NCBI GenBank assembly: GCA_027943335.1 | Contig: BSBK01002798.1 | Location: forward strand, 1,364,001-1,428,000 | Direction of reading: 5' to 3' | From: Chamaecyparis obtusa | Lineage: Eukaryota; Streptophyta; Pinopsida; Cupressales; Cupressaceae | DNA length: 64,000 nucleotides | Made by a program: the position numbers and the translations under genes | Part shown: one piece after another, positions 1 through 12,247 of the stretch | Layout of the letters: every line of letters begins with the position of its first letter | How positions within the stretch are numbered: the first letter of the stretch is position 1 | The notes under the pieces: generated by a model | Seen by the model: the letters and a program-made list of their open reading frames with translations, nothing else | Told to the model about the DNA's origin: nothing | Database searches by the model: none

Positions 1-957
1 GATAGTGGTAGTGTTACAAAAATATTCAAATGTTCTTATCTCTATAGTATGGATGGATGTGAGTTCAATTTGCACAAGGACCCAAGTGTTCACAGTGTTA
101 ATACTACAATTTGGATGGGTCTCATTGATTGGCTTCATTGCTTTGGGCAAGATGAAGTTGAGTTTATAGTTGAGCAATAAAAGTATGAGGATGTTTTATT
201 TGGTAGGATTCTATTCAGTGTATGGGATCCTTCCAGTGCATCATGATTTTAGACATAGACCACTGAGGGGTTTTTTAGGTTTTTACACAGTGAGGAGTTC
301 CTACAATTTTAATTTTTATCCTCATGTGCACGACCTCTTTCAGATACACAATTTAGTTGTGCATCTATTGGAAAATGTGTATGACAACTCACTTTACATA
401 GTTTGGGGAAGCAAGTTTTGCTAACCTTCTGAGTTGCTTCCCTTTGAGATGTTCACTCTTGCAACATCTACAACTGGATTTGATTTAGTTTGGAAAGTAT
501 TGTAGGTTGTACTGGTGATAATATTATAGGAGCTAGTTGGTGATTGTAGGGACATTACACAGTTCTAATCTTGGGATCCAAGTGGACTAGTGTGTTACTT
601 ATTTCTAAGATTGCTCAGGGATAAGTAATTTTTGGAAGTGCAGACTATAATGTCTCCTTTTTAGCTCACCATGGTTGGTGGTTTAGATTAGCCTATTAGT
701 GGCCCTTGTAGGCTAAGTAAGTTGGTTAAAGAGTCTTTGTTGTTCAAGCTAGAGGCGATTTTTCCTACTCTAATGGTTAGGGATGTTCAGGATTGCCCTT
801 CTTTTGAGTCAGATTGGCACACTTACTATTTATAGTAAGTTACTATTTGAAGAAAGTCAAGGTTAGTATTTTGAGCAGGGCACTTGAACAGTTTGTACTA
901 GCATGGAGTTGTGGGGATATCAACAAAGCTTTTAGTTTGGGACTTACTATTTATAGT
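1..957. other. Unassigned flank into which E1 inserted
   Basis: No coding region is recognisable on either strand; the longest open frame (170-424, +) has no family features. The stretch is the left half of the sequence interrupted by E1 and continues at 28066. The motif CTTACTATTTATAGTAAG, an inverted repeat, occurs at about 825-842 and again, split by E1, at the insertion point. The combined flank could be part of an older, unrecognised retroelement, but I see no LTR ends to prove it. Confidence 0.4.
953..957. repeat. Target site duplication of E1, left copy
   Basis: ATAGT lies directly before the TG that opens the E1 5' LTR and is repeated exactly at 28061-28065 after the CA that closes the 3' LTR. 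Five base pairs is the normal duplication length for Ty3/gypsy integrases. Confidence 0.9.
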
Positions 958-2066
958 TGTAATCACCCAAAAATGGTCTAGTAAACTTTGAGCTCCTTTT
1001 TGAACATTAAAAATTTAAATACTAGACTAAATCTCATGCTTAATCAATTTTGTATATTTATTAATCTCTTATTTCTTGATCAAGTCATCATTTTATTATT
1101 TATTTGATTATGTCCTAAAGTTTGATCACTTTATTCTAAGCTTTATTTAATTAAGAGAACATGCTCCCTTTTAATTAATTAAAAAATATTTTAATTAAAT
1201 AATAAAATTACTTTATCCTAAGCCACATTTAATTAAAAGAACATGTTCCCTTTTAATTAAATAAAAACCCCTTTTAATTAAATAATAGAAACCACTTTTC
1301 TAAAAATAATAAATAATCGATTAAAAATTAAAAGAAAAGTGCACTTTCCAATGAGATGGAATCTTTTAACCTTTGAAAAAGGCTTTTGCCTCTTTATCTT
1401 AACCACTCATTATTTTGCCTCTTAATCATGTCCATTGATTTTGCCTCTTGAGAATCTTGAGCACATGGATCAAACAAGATTTAATCTCCACCATTACTCA
1501 TTTCTTTTGCCTCTTAATCTTGACCATCCATTCATTTCTAAATTCATTTAAAAGGAGACTCTCTCCTCACTTTTAGATCTTAGACATTGATAGCATTCTT
1601 AGCTTCTTGAGATCTTGAAATTTTATCACAGGTTCTTGGAGTCTTGGCATCTTAGCATCTTGGAATCTTAGAGTCTTGTAATATTGGCATCTTGGAGCTA
1701 TTGCATTCTTAGATCTTGCATATTGAAGCATTGCATCATCATTTAGCTTAGATTTGTCATTTTCTTTCTTGCATCTAGCTTAATCCATCTAGTTTAGATA
1801 TACTTTTCTTGCATTCTTGCATATCATTTTAGCTTAGATATTTCATATCATCTTAGATTAATTTTCATATTCATTTGAATCTTCCATTCTATGGTGCACC
1901 TTGCAAGTGTCTTTCTTTAAGGTTCATTTTAGAGCCACCATTCATAATATCTACATGGTTCTTGCACACCATGTATAGGAAGCTATAATCTTCTTTTTGA
2001 GATTTCCTTCTTCATGGATTCCCTCAAGTGTAATGGTTTATAGAAGTGACCACACTTTTTGATACA
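958..2066 (+). repeat. 5' LTR of E1
   Basis: The 1109-bp repeat starts TGTAATCACC and ends GATACA. It matches 27022-28060 along its length. It carries about 70 bp near 1055-1135 that the 3' LTR lacks. Short AT-rich blocks built around TTTAATTAA and repeated CATCTTGG/GTCTTGG units (about 1620-1700) give it internal repetition. Confidence 0.9.
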
Positions 2067-2073
2067 CTTTTTT

Positions 2074-2090
2074 TGGCATCCATTGTTGGG
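2074..2090 (+). promoter_or_regulatory. Primer-binding-site-like sequence of E1
   Basis: TGGCATCCATTGTTGGG starts 7 bp after the LTR end. It resembles the TGGCGCCGTTGCCGGGG type complementary to plant tRNA-Asp, with an extra base and C-to-T changes. The tRNA assignment is inference; the position fits a PBS. Confidence 0.6.
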
Positions 2091-4191
2091 CAAACCCATG
2101 AATTTTTGGATACTCACTTTGGTTTTTAATGCTAACCCTTGTGCAGGTTGAGTTGAAGGCAAAAACCCTAGGTTTTTGAAATATTTGATCATATCTCATA
2201 AACAATTTGGAGTTTAGATCTGAAATTCATTTTGCAAGTCAGGAATGGATCAAAGGTGTCTCTATTCGAAAATCAGATTTTTCTGATCATTTTTTCATGA
2301 GTTATAATTTTTTTAATCAATTTTTCATGAAAATTCATTTCTAGTTGCAAATCATCGTATTTTAAAAAAAAAATTTACATTTTTAGAAAGTTCTAAGAAT
2401 TCTACAAGGGGTTACTTCTTTGTCTTTTTAATTTAGATGCAATAACATAGCTCAAATAGTCGATTTATGAAAACTAGTTTGTTTTGGTAAAATGGGTCTC
2501 TAGGGCACGAAGTAAGGGAAATTTTTGAAATTTTTACATTTTTGGAAAGATCTCATATTTTTAATAGGGGTCTCTTCTTTACATTTCTATTTTTGGGGCT
2601 TAAATAATAGAAAACAAATCAGATCTTGTTGACAAGGTCAAAAGCAAAAAAAATTGTGATGAGCTTGCACTTTATTTGCACATAGTTCAATGCACGATTG
2701 AGATTTATTGCAAGTCTTTGATATTTCCTATCCCCTAAAAAGTGTTTTTTCAAGTTTATTACTTTCATTTGCATATTCTTTTTCCCTAACTTGTGGTTTT
2801 GTAGGATTTTCTTGCCAAAGAAATTGCATTGCTAAGACTAATAACATTGAGATTTTGGAAATTGTGTTGGAGATATGTAACTAGATCTTGTGTGTCTTTT
2901 CTATCATTAGATTATTTTTCATAGGCACATATCTTAATTATTTATCTTTTGGTAAATGAACATGTGCTTGATGTATTTGGGAGAAACTATGGAGTAGGAG
3001 ACTATGTGCTTTTCCTTTTGGAAAATCAGAAATCTAGACCTCCATTAGCTATCCATTTACTTTCTTGCATTTACCTTTAGAGGGCCTATCAAGAGAGAAA
3101 TCTTTTGAGAATGACCCAAGTGGGGTACAAGAAAACCCAGCTACTCCATCCCACTATAATCAAAAGATTCCTTCAATCCAAAGAGAGGGGAGACTTGACT
3201 ATTTTCTAATTCTAATGTTTCTTCATGTGCAGGGCCTAGTTACCTCAATCTTGCTAAGAAAGACTACATTTGATTGGGCACTTTTAGGGCCATCTTAGTC
3301 TCAATATTTTTTACAAGACTACAGGGAGAGTACATTCATCTTGTATAGGGATGAGATGTCTAAATCTTTCTTGTGATACTATACTTTTTGGGTTCTTGTG
3401 GGGCTATAGGCCTTAATTTCGCATGTGAAACTATAAGGGATAGTCATGAATGAAGTTTTATTAAATACCTTAAGTTAGAGGCTACCCTATTGACCAAAAG
3501 TATCATAATATTTGTGCAAGGACCGATCGAAGTGGTTTCTTGGATCACCTCAAGATTACTCACCATATGTATTCCTTTGGAATATCAAGTTGTGGGCAAT
3601 GGTTTTGATACTAGACATTTCCTTAGGTAGTTCTTGCTTGATATGTTTTCGATTTGTGCTAGATCCATGGAAATCTTTGTGAACATACACTTGACATTAT
3701 TGGAATATTACAACCTATATTTAGATCTCACAATTTCTTGTATCATGCAAGGTTTCTTTGTTCCTTGCTTGATTATTTGAAGACTACTCTATGCGTCACA
3801 TTTGCTTGGAAAACTTGATCTTGAAATTCAAATTTGCTGTCAAAATTCAAACTTGTCAAAATTGAAAATTAACTAGAAATTGTTGTCTAAATATCACTTG
3901 CAATAGTGAGAAATATTGTACGAAATTTTTGAATATCATCTACCATTCAGAGAAATATTGTCTTTTAGTACTATGGTCTATCGTCTATCTTGTCATCAAA
4001 ATATCGTATCATCCTGAAGTATCATCTGTCTTTACTGGGTATTTCATATGACTTATTATTCCTGTTTAATTGTCATCTAAATTGATGAGGTCTATCGTCC
4101 AGATTTTGATCTAAGTTGGTTTGGCCCAGATTTTCTCTTAGCTAGTTTAAGAAGCTTATACTTGACTTTTTTTGGTCTCTTGGTATGAAAC
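2091..4191 (+). other. E1 5' leader, no recognisable gene
   Basis: This is the region between the E1 PBS and the nested element. It holds T-rich stretches and a short open frame at 3065-3298 with no recognisable domain. Long untranslated leaders are usual in Tat/Athila-type gypsy elements. No gag start can be supported here. Confidence 0.5.
4187..4191. repeat. Target site duplication of E1b, left copy
   Basis: GAAAC directly before TGTGTGTGTG is repeated exactly at 18789-18793, immediately after the other end of E1b. Confidence 0.9.
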
Positions 4192-5428
4192 TGTGTGTGT
4201 GAAAATTGTACCTAATCTGTAGACACAACACTTCAGTAAAACATTAGAGGTTAGCAAAAATGAAACCGTGCAATGAACTGAAGCTAAACTAACCAGGCGA
4301 TTTACTGCCTTCTGATAGGTGCGAGTATGATGTTCTCAGATTGTTATCGAGATCAGTGACCTTGACGACACCTAAATGAAGGATTTGAATGCAAAACTGA
4401 TATGAAATATGAATGCAATTAATCTATTTTTTTTATTTTCTATGCAATGATATGCTAAACTGATATGAATCTATTCTATATGAGAAATTGATATGAATTT
4501 AATCTAGCAATGATATGCAATATGAAGCTAAAATGAATGTAAATACCAAATTGATCTCACAAAAGTTGTTGATTCGCAAGAAGCTTGATTCTTCAGACGC
4601 CAATTCGACAGACTAAGTTTACAAATTCATGAGATGATTTGGGATGAGCTGAAGCCTTAATTTATAGAAATCTAGGGCTTTAGAGGTGCATGGAAAAAAG
4701 CCATAAATCACTCTTGATAAACTCAGGTTGATTTTTGAGTTATCAGAAATAAAAGATATTTAATTTATAAAATCATGCAAAAGCAAGGCTTTAACTCAAA
4801 ATAGAGTTTAGATCAAATTCCAACTCATGATCAGATGTTGAGTTTAAATTTAAAATTGATTGTTAATTTCTAGTTGCCTGCTTTTCTGATTGTGCATGAT
4901 TTAATTATAAATTAATTTAAAAATGAAGTGATTTATTCTCAACTTAACTGATTTTAAAATTAAAACAATTGATTTATGGGTTAATCAATTATTAAAATCA
5001 AACTTTTATTCAAAAATAATATCATTAAATATGACAACTTGCTTTAATTAATTAAATAAGAATTTAATCAATTAATGATAGGAATTTTGATTTATTGTCA
5101 AATTTAAATAATAATACTTAGGAATAAATACAATTAAATTCAATTAAATAATTAAGTGGCAAAATTAAATCAATTAATTAAATATTCATCATATTCAATT
5201 AATCAACTTTAGGATAATTGTGATTTATCGCCAAATAATCATTAAATTAAAGATAATTAAGATGACTAGGAATATTACTAGGAATATTCCCCGATGCAGA
5301 ATTTAAGATAATCAATTAGGATTCGATGATGTTTAGATGTGCCTTAAGTTAGGACTTTGATGTCAATTTCGTTTGATGTGTCGATATATGAGGTTAATGA
5401 ACCTATAGCCCATTTTTGGGGTATTACA
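4192..5428 (-). repeat. 3' LTR of E1b
   Basis: The 1237-bp repeat matches 17551-18788 almost base for base. Read on the - strand it starts TGTAATACCCC and ends in a CA-dinucleotide run. Element C has a more diverged relative at 52235-53363. Confidence 0.93.
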
Positions 5429-5443
5429 TTTTGCCCCTCTTTG
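5429..5443 (-). promoter_or_regulatory. Polypurine tract of E1b
   Basis: On the - strand CAAAGAGGGGCAAAA lies directly before the TG of the 3' LTR. This is where the second DNA strand is primed in reverse transcription. Element C has CAAAGAGGGAAAAAA at the equivalent place. Confidence 0.85.
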
Positions 5444-6428
5444 AATTACTGTGCGAAGCGCAGTGGTTCAAAGATAGTCTGTGTTTGATAAAGATATGAA
5501 ACTGATTGGAAATTGATATTGATATGAGATAGAAACTGATTGAAAGATTTGATATGAAGATAATAGGTCTTGAATGACCAAAGATAATGTTAACTATAGC
5601 AACAATGAACCGATGATTGTGAAAAAGTGTCAAAATGCCTGATTTCGAACCTTATGATTGTGAAGAAGTGAGTGACCGATTCCAGACTCGATTGTCCTTA
5701 GAAAAATCACGTATGTATCACATCTAAACCCTTCAGTTACTGAAGAATCAAGGAAATAACACAATTGAACTGGTAGTTACAAAAACTGATACAATTTACA
5801 AGATTAAGAGAATACCAGATTGATATGGATCTCGATGAATCTGATATGCCCCGAGCGATGATTGATTTGCCCCAAGCGACGAGGTCTTTTGATGAATCAG
5901 TAACTAAACATGGTTGTTGTCTTGATTACTGAGGAAAGATATGATTTCAGCAAAGATATGATTTCAAATTAGATTACAGACTTTGAATGATATGCAATAC
6001 CATGCCCCCTTCGGGATTAAAATTGAAATTTGATAAGAAAAATCAGCGTTAAATGGTTTAGAAGCATGTTAATTGATTTGAGAAGTGGTTAAACACGTTT
6101 AAGAATGCATTCTGCATCATTTGAAGGGTCCAAAAGACCAAGTTTGACTAGGTTTGACCATGAGTTGACCATGGCTGACCAAGTTGAAATTTTGATAGTT
6201 TGATGGAAGATAATAAGTTAAGTTGAATACTAGATTTCTGTGATGATTGAAGGTCAAATATGCAAGCAGTAGACTGTCCTGGGTCCAAAAATTTTAAATC
6301 ATGATTTTGATATAGTAAATGATCTTAGATTTTGATTTTGATCCCGAAAATGGATTTAGAACATCGAAATTAGCCAGGGGTGCAATTTTCATGGACAACA
6401 TAGCACTTTTGAAAATTAGGTCAAAAAC

Positions 6429-6436
6429 TATATAAA
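6429..6436 (+). promoter_or_regulatory. TATA box candidate for the antisense PMD gene
   Basis: TATATAAA is followed by GGCC about 75-80 bp before the first ATG of the antisense unit. Element C keeps AATATAAGGCCC at 54360-54371 in the same setting. The conserved place suggests a promoter inside the element that reads against gag-pol. No transcript data support it here. Confidence 0.5.
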
Positions 6437-6603
6437 GGCCAGAAGGGTCATTTTCAAATCATTTCAACCATTTGACTTTTGAGATCTTGTGGAGCCCTCT
6501 GAGCAAGAAAATGGTAGAACAATGAGAACCAAAGGTACCTGTGAGTTTGCATTGATTTGGGCGCAGTCGGAGACATGACAAACCTCGACAGTATGGACAT
6601 CCG

Positions 6604-7113
6604 GTATGTGGACCTCTATGCCCCTCTGAAAATGCAAATTTATCATGTTTTATAGCATTTTAAAAATTTTCCATACGCGTTTTTAGTTTTGAATTTTGTA
6701 TGTATGAAAACTCGTACAAGTCCCAACCCAGAATCATACGAAATTTGAATTTGAATTGCTTTGTCGTTTGAGGTATTACCCAGTGTCGTATGAAAGGGAC
6801 CCGTGTGTCATACGACATTTCATCAGGTCCCTGGAAACTCATATGACAAAGTGCCCAGTGTCGTATGACCATGGATTGTCGTATGGTCTATTGTGGAGTG
6901 TCGTACGACTTTCGGTGCCAGTCTGGACTATCGTATGAAAAAAAAAGGGGTAAAAACTGATATTTAGGGCCAAATTTTGACTTTTCTAATTTCTGATGCT
7001 GATAGCTGACCTTTTGACCTACCATCTGAAGTACCAAATTGTCCAATTTCTGTACAATTAGCCTGTTATTGAACCCAATTTCTGATAGAATTCCCTATTT
7101 TTGTATGATATAG
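6604..7113 (+). other. Candidate intron in the antisense PMD gene
   Basis: A GTATGT donor-like site at 6604 and a TATAG acceptor at 7113 directly precede the conserved PMD coding region. Element C has GTAAGT at 54536 and TATAG ending at 55031, giving introns of 510 and 496 bp. The upstream exon is too damaged to prove its reading frame, so the splice is an inference from the matched signals. Confidence 0.45.
6683..6945 (+). repeat. TCGTAYGA-motif cluster, antisense-gene leader
   Basis: About eight copies of a TCGTATGAC-like motif occur at irregular 20-50-bp spacing, several preceded by CCCAGTG. They lie in the candidate intron of the antisense gene. The same motif family fills two clusters in the gag leader (15291-15575 and 17205-17440) and one in element C (about 54590-54860). 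Confidence 0.7.
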
Positions 7114-9036
7114 GTGACATATCCAGATATTCATGTCCTACATTCATACCCGGCGACCCATAGATTATGTGTCTCACTTCCTGACCCTATGAGGGTTCAT
7201 CTTGCTACATGTGGGTTTGAGTATTTGATTCATTTACCTGATATTAGGGTAAATCATGGCCTTTTGACCACACTGATTGAGAGATTCCACTCTAAGACAT
7301 AGATGTTTCATTTACTGACAGGAGAGATGACTGTGACTCTAGAGGATATTTATAGGATACTAAGCATTCCATTCCATAGCAGTTGGTGTCCTGAGTATGT
7401 GAGTTTTGGCCAGACTAGTCTTCATGCCTTTAGGCGTCTATTTGGGGATGATACACAGTTGACGGGGTCCATTTCCTAGGAGACCCTTGTACAGAGATAT
7501 GGTTAGATGCACTGTTTAGAGTGCATTATTGCTGGGATGATCAGTGAGCTCATCATGCCAGGCCGTCAGCATAATGACTTTTTGATGGGATGGGCTCTGA
7601 TGGTAGCCCTTCTTATGGCCACTCCCACTGAGCTTTCCTGGGGTCAGTGCCTATTGGCCCACATGTTTTCAGAGATGCACGAGGTTGTGTATCAGGATTG
7701 CAAGAGTTTCACTTCTGGAGCTCTTGTGTTATAGATATGGGCATGGGAGCATATCCCCGTGTTGAGACCAATTTTCCAGACACAATGACAGCCACAAGAG
7801 CCAGTGATATATACATATGCTAGTTATGTCACACAGGTTCGCATGGGTCATATTGAGTACTTCCGATGATGCTTAGATGATATGACATTTGTGCATTGGA
7901 GACCCTACTTGCAGATAGAGGCCTGGCCCACTATGAGGGAGCAGTACAACTTTCTTTTTCAGAGTCGGGTACTTATTGGCTAGTCTCCCACTGTTTTGGA
8001 GAGATTTTTGATTACTAGAGTGTGGCATCAGTATGGATGCAAATAGGATGTCCCATAGGAGTATAATGCATATGCTCGCATTGTTCGTGAGATTGGGCTC
8101 GGATGGACATAGAGGCTCACCTATTCTCTATGTTTAGAGGAGTACAATAGGATCATTGGTAGAGATTGGGACTACCATCCATAGGTAGTTGATGCAGGGG
8201 TCACAGATGGATACATTGCTTGGCTTGTAGACCACCTTGTCCATAGATTTTTGGATCCGACTGAGTTGATACCCTCCATGGAGGAGGTGATGGATGTGAT
8301 AGGAGCTCCTATGGTACAAGGTCCGAGACCTCATGTAGTGCATCCTACACCACCCAGACAGAGAGCAACGGCTCCACTACAGAGACCATCAGGACATATG
8401 AGGCCCCCTCATCCTTCTACTTCTATAGTAGGTATATCCACAGGTGCATAGAGATGGACCAGGGGTGAGAGTGGTACCTTGGGCGGTGTTGGTTCTACAA
8501 ATGATGTCATAGCAGCTGAGCAGTTTGTAGGTGGTGATGGAGATCCCTTACAGGAAGATACCACTTTTGATCTAGGAGCTGAGGTTAGACGCTGTAAGGT
8601 GCATAGAGTAGATACTAATAACCAGTAGCCAGAGTGGCCAGCTTAGGACACAGAGATGCCAGCAGTTGAGGCAGATCCTACGGTTCCTCTCACTTCATCA
8701 GAGACTATCAGATGTCTCAGAGCTTAGGTCCGAGACTTGAAGGTACAGAGTGCTAGGTGGGAGGAGAGGTATCTAGAGGCAAATAGGTAGCGTACAAAGC
8801 TTCATCCAGAGTTCCATGCAGAGGTTCGGAGACTATAGATAGAGGTGACCCATCAGACCTCCTGGGCTTTGTACTATGTGTCTGCATATTATGCGGCTGT
8901 CCCTGCTGCATAGAGAATACCCACGTATTCAGATTATATGGCAGCCTCAGAGGGAGCTAGGGCACTAAGAGTAGAGACTATACCAGATGCACCACCCCCT
9001 CCTCCACCAGATACCGAGGAGCATGCCGATAGTTGA
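7114..9036 (+). pseudogene. Antisense plant-mobile-domain (PMD) ORF, broken
   Basis: The + frame reads a protein of about 640 codons. Its first 400 residues resemble the plant mobile domain (PF10536-type), with the hallmark VNHGLLTTLIERFHS and TLEDIYRIL motifs and repeated aromatic W/G blocks such as GWALMVALL. The C-terminal third is low-complexity, with a coiled-coil-like E/R/L-rich stretch and a proline-rich tail (PPPPPP) before the TGA at 9034-9036. At least ten in-frame stops, mostly TAG where element C has CAG, break it. PMD proteins occur in host genes such as MAIN/MAIL and in transposons; their role in retroelements is unclear. The frame opposes gag-protease, as in Grande-type elements. 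Confidence 0.82.
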
Positions 9037-10760
9037 TTCCTGCTCTTATGTTTTGATATACTCTATTCTTTTTGATCACTGATATACTGTTCTGACTTTG
9101 ACAGCTCTCTGGAGCTCATTCTTTTGTACACTATGCCAATAGTGCACCCCTAACACATTTTGAGTTTATGATATATATGAGATCGATGTTTTTGGTTGTG
9201 ACTTCATTTGTACTTGTCATGTTTTGATTTATGATGATATCATGTGATGTTTTATGCTATGAGTAGTGTAGAATGTATGTATGGACCAATGCAATGCAAT
9301 GATTTCTTTCATATGTATGGATGTTATGCAAATGTAATGAATTATGAAAAGATGTATGTATGATTTATGTTTATGCATTGGATGTAATGTAATGCAACAA
9401 ATGGTAATGATATGGGATGTAAATGCAACGATACACATGATATGTTTTTGTAGGTTGATGAAGACAAGTACTCAGTCTTGTGTCAAAAGGATATTTAACC
9501 TAGGAGAGTTACTGCTTGTGGTTCGGTGAAGAGACCTTTGAGTGAGACTCAGCTCTTGTTAGATGTGAAGATGTGATTGAAGAATCATTTAAGCTTTGAA
9601 GTGTTTCCAAAAATTTGTGAGATCATGTAGAAATGCAAAAATGCAAAGAAACATGCCAAATGAAATGCAACCTAAGACCTAGGACCTAGTCACTTATCAT
9701 GTGTCGATTTGTTATCATCATTAAACTTTTAGGTAACTGGATAAATCAATACAATGCCCACTAGCTATGAAACCATAGACATATGAATATCAATTTGTAT
9801 ACACAAGAATCAATACAACACCCACTGGTCAACAACCATGGATATATGAATATTGATTTTGTTTTTGGAATGTTGGATTAGATATAAGCACCAAGGCACA
9901 AATGCCAGGATGACCTAAATATCATGTCCATTTTGATATAGCAATTTGTATAAGCATCAAAACATAAATTTCATGATGACCTAAATACGCCTTGTGGTAA
10001 CAAACATACCAAATAGTCACAAGATCATTCTAAATCCAATGTGAATTACCCGTAGTGACCCTTTATCATTCACATCCTTAGGTAAGATCACGTTTCACAG
10101 TAGGAAAAAGAACTCACTCAAAAAGACAATAGTTAGATCAAACTTCCTTGAATGTTTTGGGTATCAATGGTCGAGGTACGTATGGCCATCCAATTCGAGA
10201 TAGAGGCTCTTACAGTCGGACACCATTTCAATCTAGAATTTCCAAAGTTGTTAGATGTTCACATACAAGAAGAAAACAAAGAAAAGATTATGCCCCCAGT
10301 CATCACTCTCTAAATCCTATAAAGGACATCATCGAAGAGCTCAAATAGACACAATATGCAAAAATCTCAATACAAATCAGTAAGCATACAAGGAGATAAA
10401 AGCATGTAAAAAGCATAGATTATTTTCAGTTTGATGTTTGATTGCATTGTTGTAGATGCAAAATCCTTTCTGGAGACAAGACTGACTGACTGACTCGGAT
10501 GAAGTTTTAAAGGACTCTGATTGGATATGATACGTCTAAGATACATTGGAGGCCATAGGATATGACATTGATTGCCCCCAAGTGTGAACATTGATAGGAT
10601 ATAGACGCTTAAGCCGATTGGTGTACAAACTGACTTATTGAAAACTGAAAATGCAGAAACAAACCGGGAGATATGTATAAACTAAAGCAAGATTGAAAGC
10701 TAGGAAAGACCAATATTGTGCTGATAGATGGAGCATTTTGAAGCAAGTGGCACCCATTTG
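9037..10760. other. Intergenic region between antisense ORF and gag-pol
   Basis: No gene is supported. The region aligns throughout with 56928-58618 of element C, including stretches rich in ATGCAATG-like words (9220-9440). It lies between two convergent transcription units, so it probably holds both 3' ends. The sequence identifies no poly(A) sites with confidence. Confidence 0.6.
9744..9990. repeat. Two short imperfect tandem duplications
   Basis: A 64-bp unit beginning AATCAATACAA is repeated at 9744 and 9808. It is followed by a second pair of about 67 bp (9881 and about 9948) sharing TATAAGCAYCAA and ATGACCTAAATA. Both pairs are also present in element C near 57640-57880, so the duplications predate the split of the two elements. 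Confidence 0.7.
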
Positions 10761-10886
10761 CCAGGTTTTCACCATCTTGGCAGAGGTTCTATTTTTGCTA
10801 CCAAGGCGCCTGTTTCCAGGTTTTCACCAAGGCACTTTTTCTTCTTTCTCATTTTTTTGTATTTTTCATTTTTATTTTTCTGACTA
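10740..10886 (-). repeat. Post-integrase motif and A-rich tract of E1b
   Basis: On the - strand an A-rich tract (10833-10886) leads into GTGCCTTGGTGAAAACCTGG (start near 10832), then AAACAGGCGCCTTGG and a second related unit down to about 10745. CCTGGAAACAGG can fold into a small hairpin with a GAAA loop. The same tract follows the integrase C-terminus of element C (58640-58735) and occurs in E1 at 21590-21720. In E1b it follows directly on the protease linker, which marks the pol deletion. Confidence 0.75.
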
Positions 10887-10889
10887 AGA

Positions 10890-12247
10890 TATTTGATGTC
10901 TGACTCGGTCATGTTGATGCTTGGTTCACTGATGGAAGTCCTCATAGGCTCAACTGCATTTAGGTAGAAAGCAAGGGCATAGTCATTCGAGAAGGTATAA
11001 ATACCAGGGCTCAAATTTGTGGAGGTTTGATCAATAAGGTTTGGATATTGAATAGTCAAAATAGGGAAAGATTGGGAGATAGTGTTTACCGACATGGATC
11101 TATCATCATTGGTCCTAACCCAATTCTTGAGTTCAAAGGTGATATTACAACTTAAGACATTCAATTCGTGAATAGGCTCAATGTCATTGTGGGAGTCCAA
11201 TTCCACCATAGGTGGATCAGACTCGATAGGTTCATCATTTTTCTCTAGACTTACATTGGGGTTAGGTGCATATTGGTGAATAACATCAACATGTTTCTCT
11301 ATAATAAGCTCATCTTGATCTGGTTTTAGAATGGCTCCCCATTCATAGTCATTTGATTCAGCTTCTGATTCAGGATCTCCAGGAAATCTCAGAACATGAG
11401 TAAAGTCAGGGTGAATACCCCAAGAAGGGTTACCCTCAGATTTTGATTTGAATTCATACTAATGGGAATCTATCTTAGAATCACTACTACTTCCCTCTTC
11501 TTGATTGTTTTCAAGATTAGCTGGTTCTTGTGTTGCAACTATCTCTTGGTTGATAGTAGGTTCTTGTGTTTCTACTACATTAATCTTTTGATTGGATCAT
11601 CTTTATCATCAAGAAGGTCTTTGATCTCCTTAGGCAATTTTTCATAGGAGATGAGTTTTGAGCTATCTGAATCACTATCTGATGGTTCTATTTCTTCTTT
11701 CTTAAGAAGAGGTTCTCCTGGTGTGATCTACTCTATGACATTAGAACAATTACCCTTGAGGTGATAGGGTTTCTTCTTAAAGCCTAGGCCAACATTATTC
11801 TTATTTTCTCTACCAATATGTGGGAGAGGTGTCACAAGACCTTTTCCTCTGACTCCTAGAGGTCCTTTACCTGAATATCCCATCTTAGCTATCAACTTAT
11901 TTCCTGGACCGTATGACTTAGAAGGGACCTATGGTGTCATAGAGTTGCTAGTTTGAGCATTGTGAGATTTAGGTTCATCTTTATATAGCCATGATAGCAC
12001 AGCTTCATCCTCTTCAAACTCTTGCTTGGATACTTGTTTTGCCACAAAATTCTTTTTATATGCTTCAAGAGGTTCCTTAGGTTTGGGCTTGGATTGTTTC
12101 AAAGATTTTCCATAAGACTTAGGTGAGATAGGGAGAGATGTCAAAGATAAGACTGGCTCCATAGTATATTCTCGCATACTATTTTCTTTGATATTAACCT
12201 CTTTTGCAAGATCTTCCATTTTAGATGTGGATGCTTCTTTAGTTGAT
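10890..12247 (-). pseudogene. Protease-RT linker of E1b with G-patch
   Basis: Downstream of protease the reading continues in broken frames. Residues read from about 11925 to 11800 (IAKMGYSGKGPLGVRGKG) resemble a G-patch, a glycine-rich RNA-binding motif known between protease and RT in Tat/Ogre elements. The rest (11929-12288 and 10769-11209 hold the longest open pieces) is an acidic linker without a named domain. It ends at the A-rich tract with no RT after it. Confidence 0.65.

Noticed and set aside
170..424. Small coding gene at the window start
   Set aside because: The frame has no recognisable domain and no conserved partner in the window; its length is what chance gives.
9220..9530. 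Short open frames on both strands near 9.2-9.5 kb
   Set aside because: They consist of low-complexity ATGCA-rich sequence and are not conserved as frames in element C.
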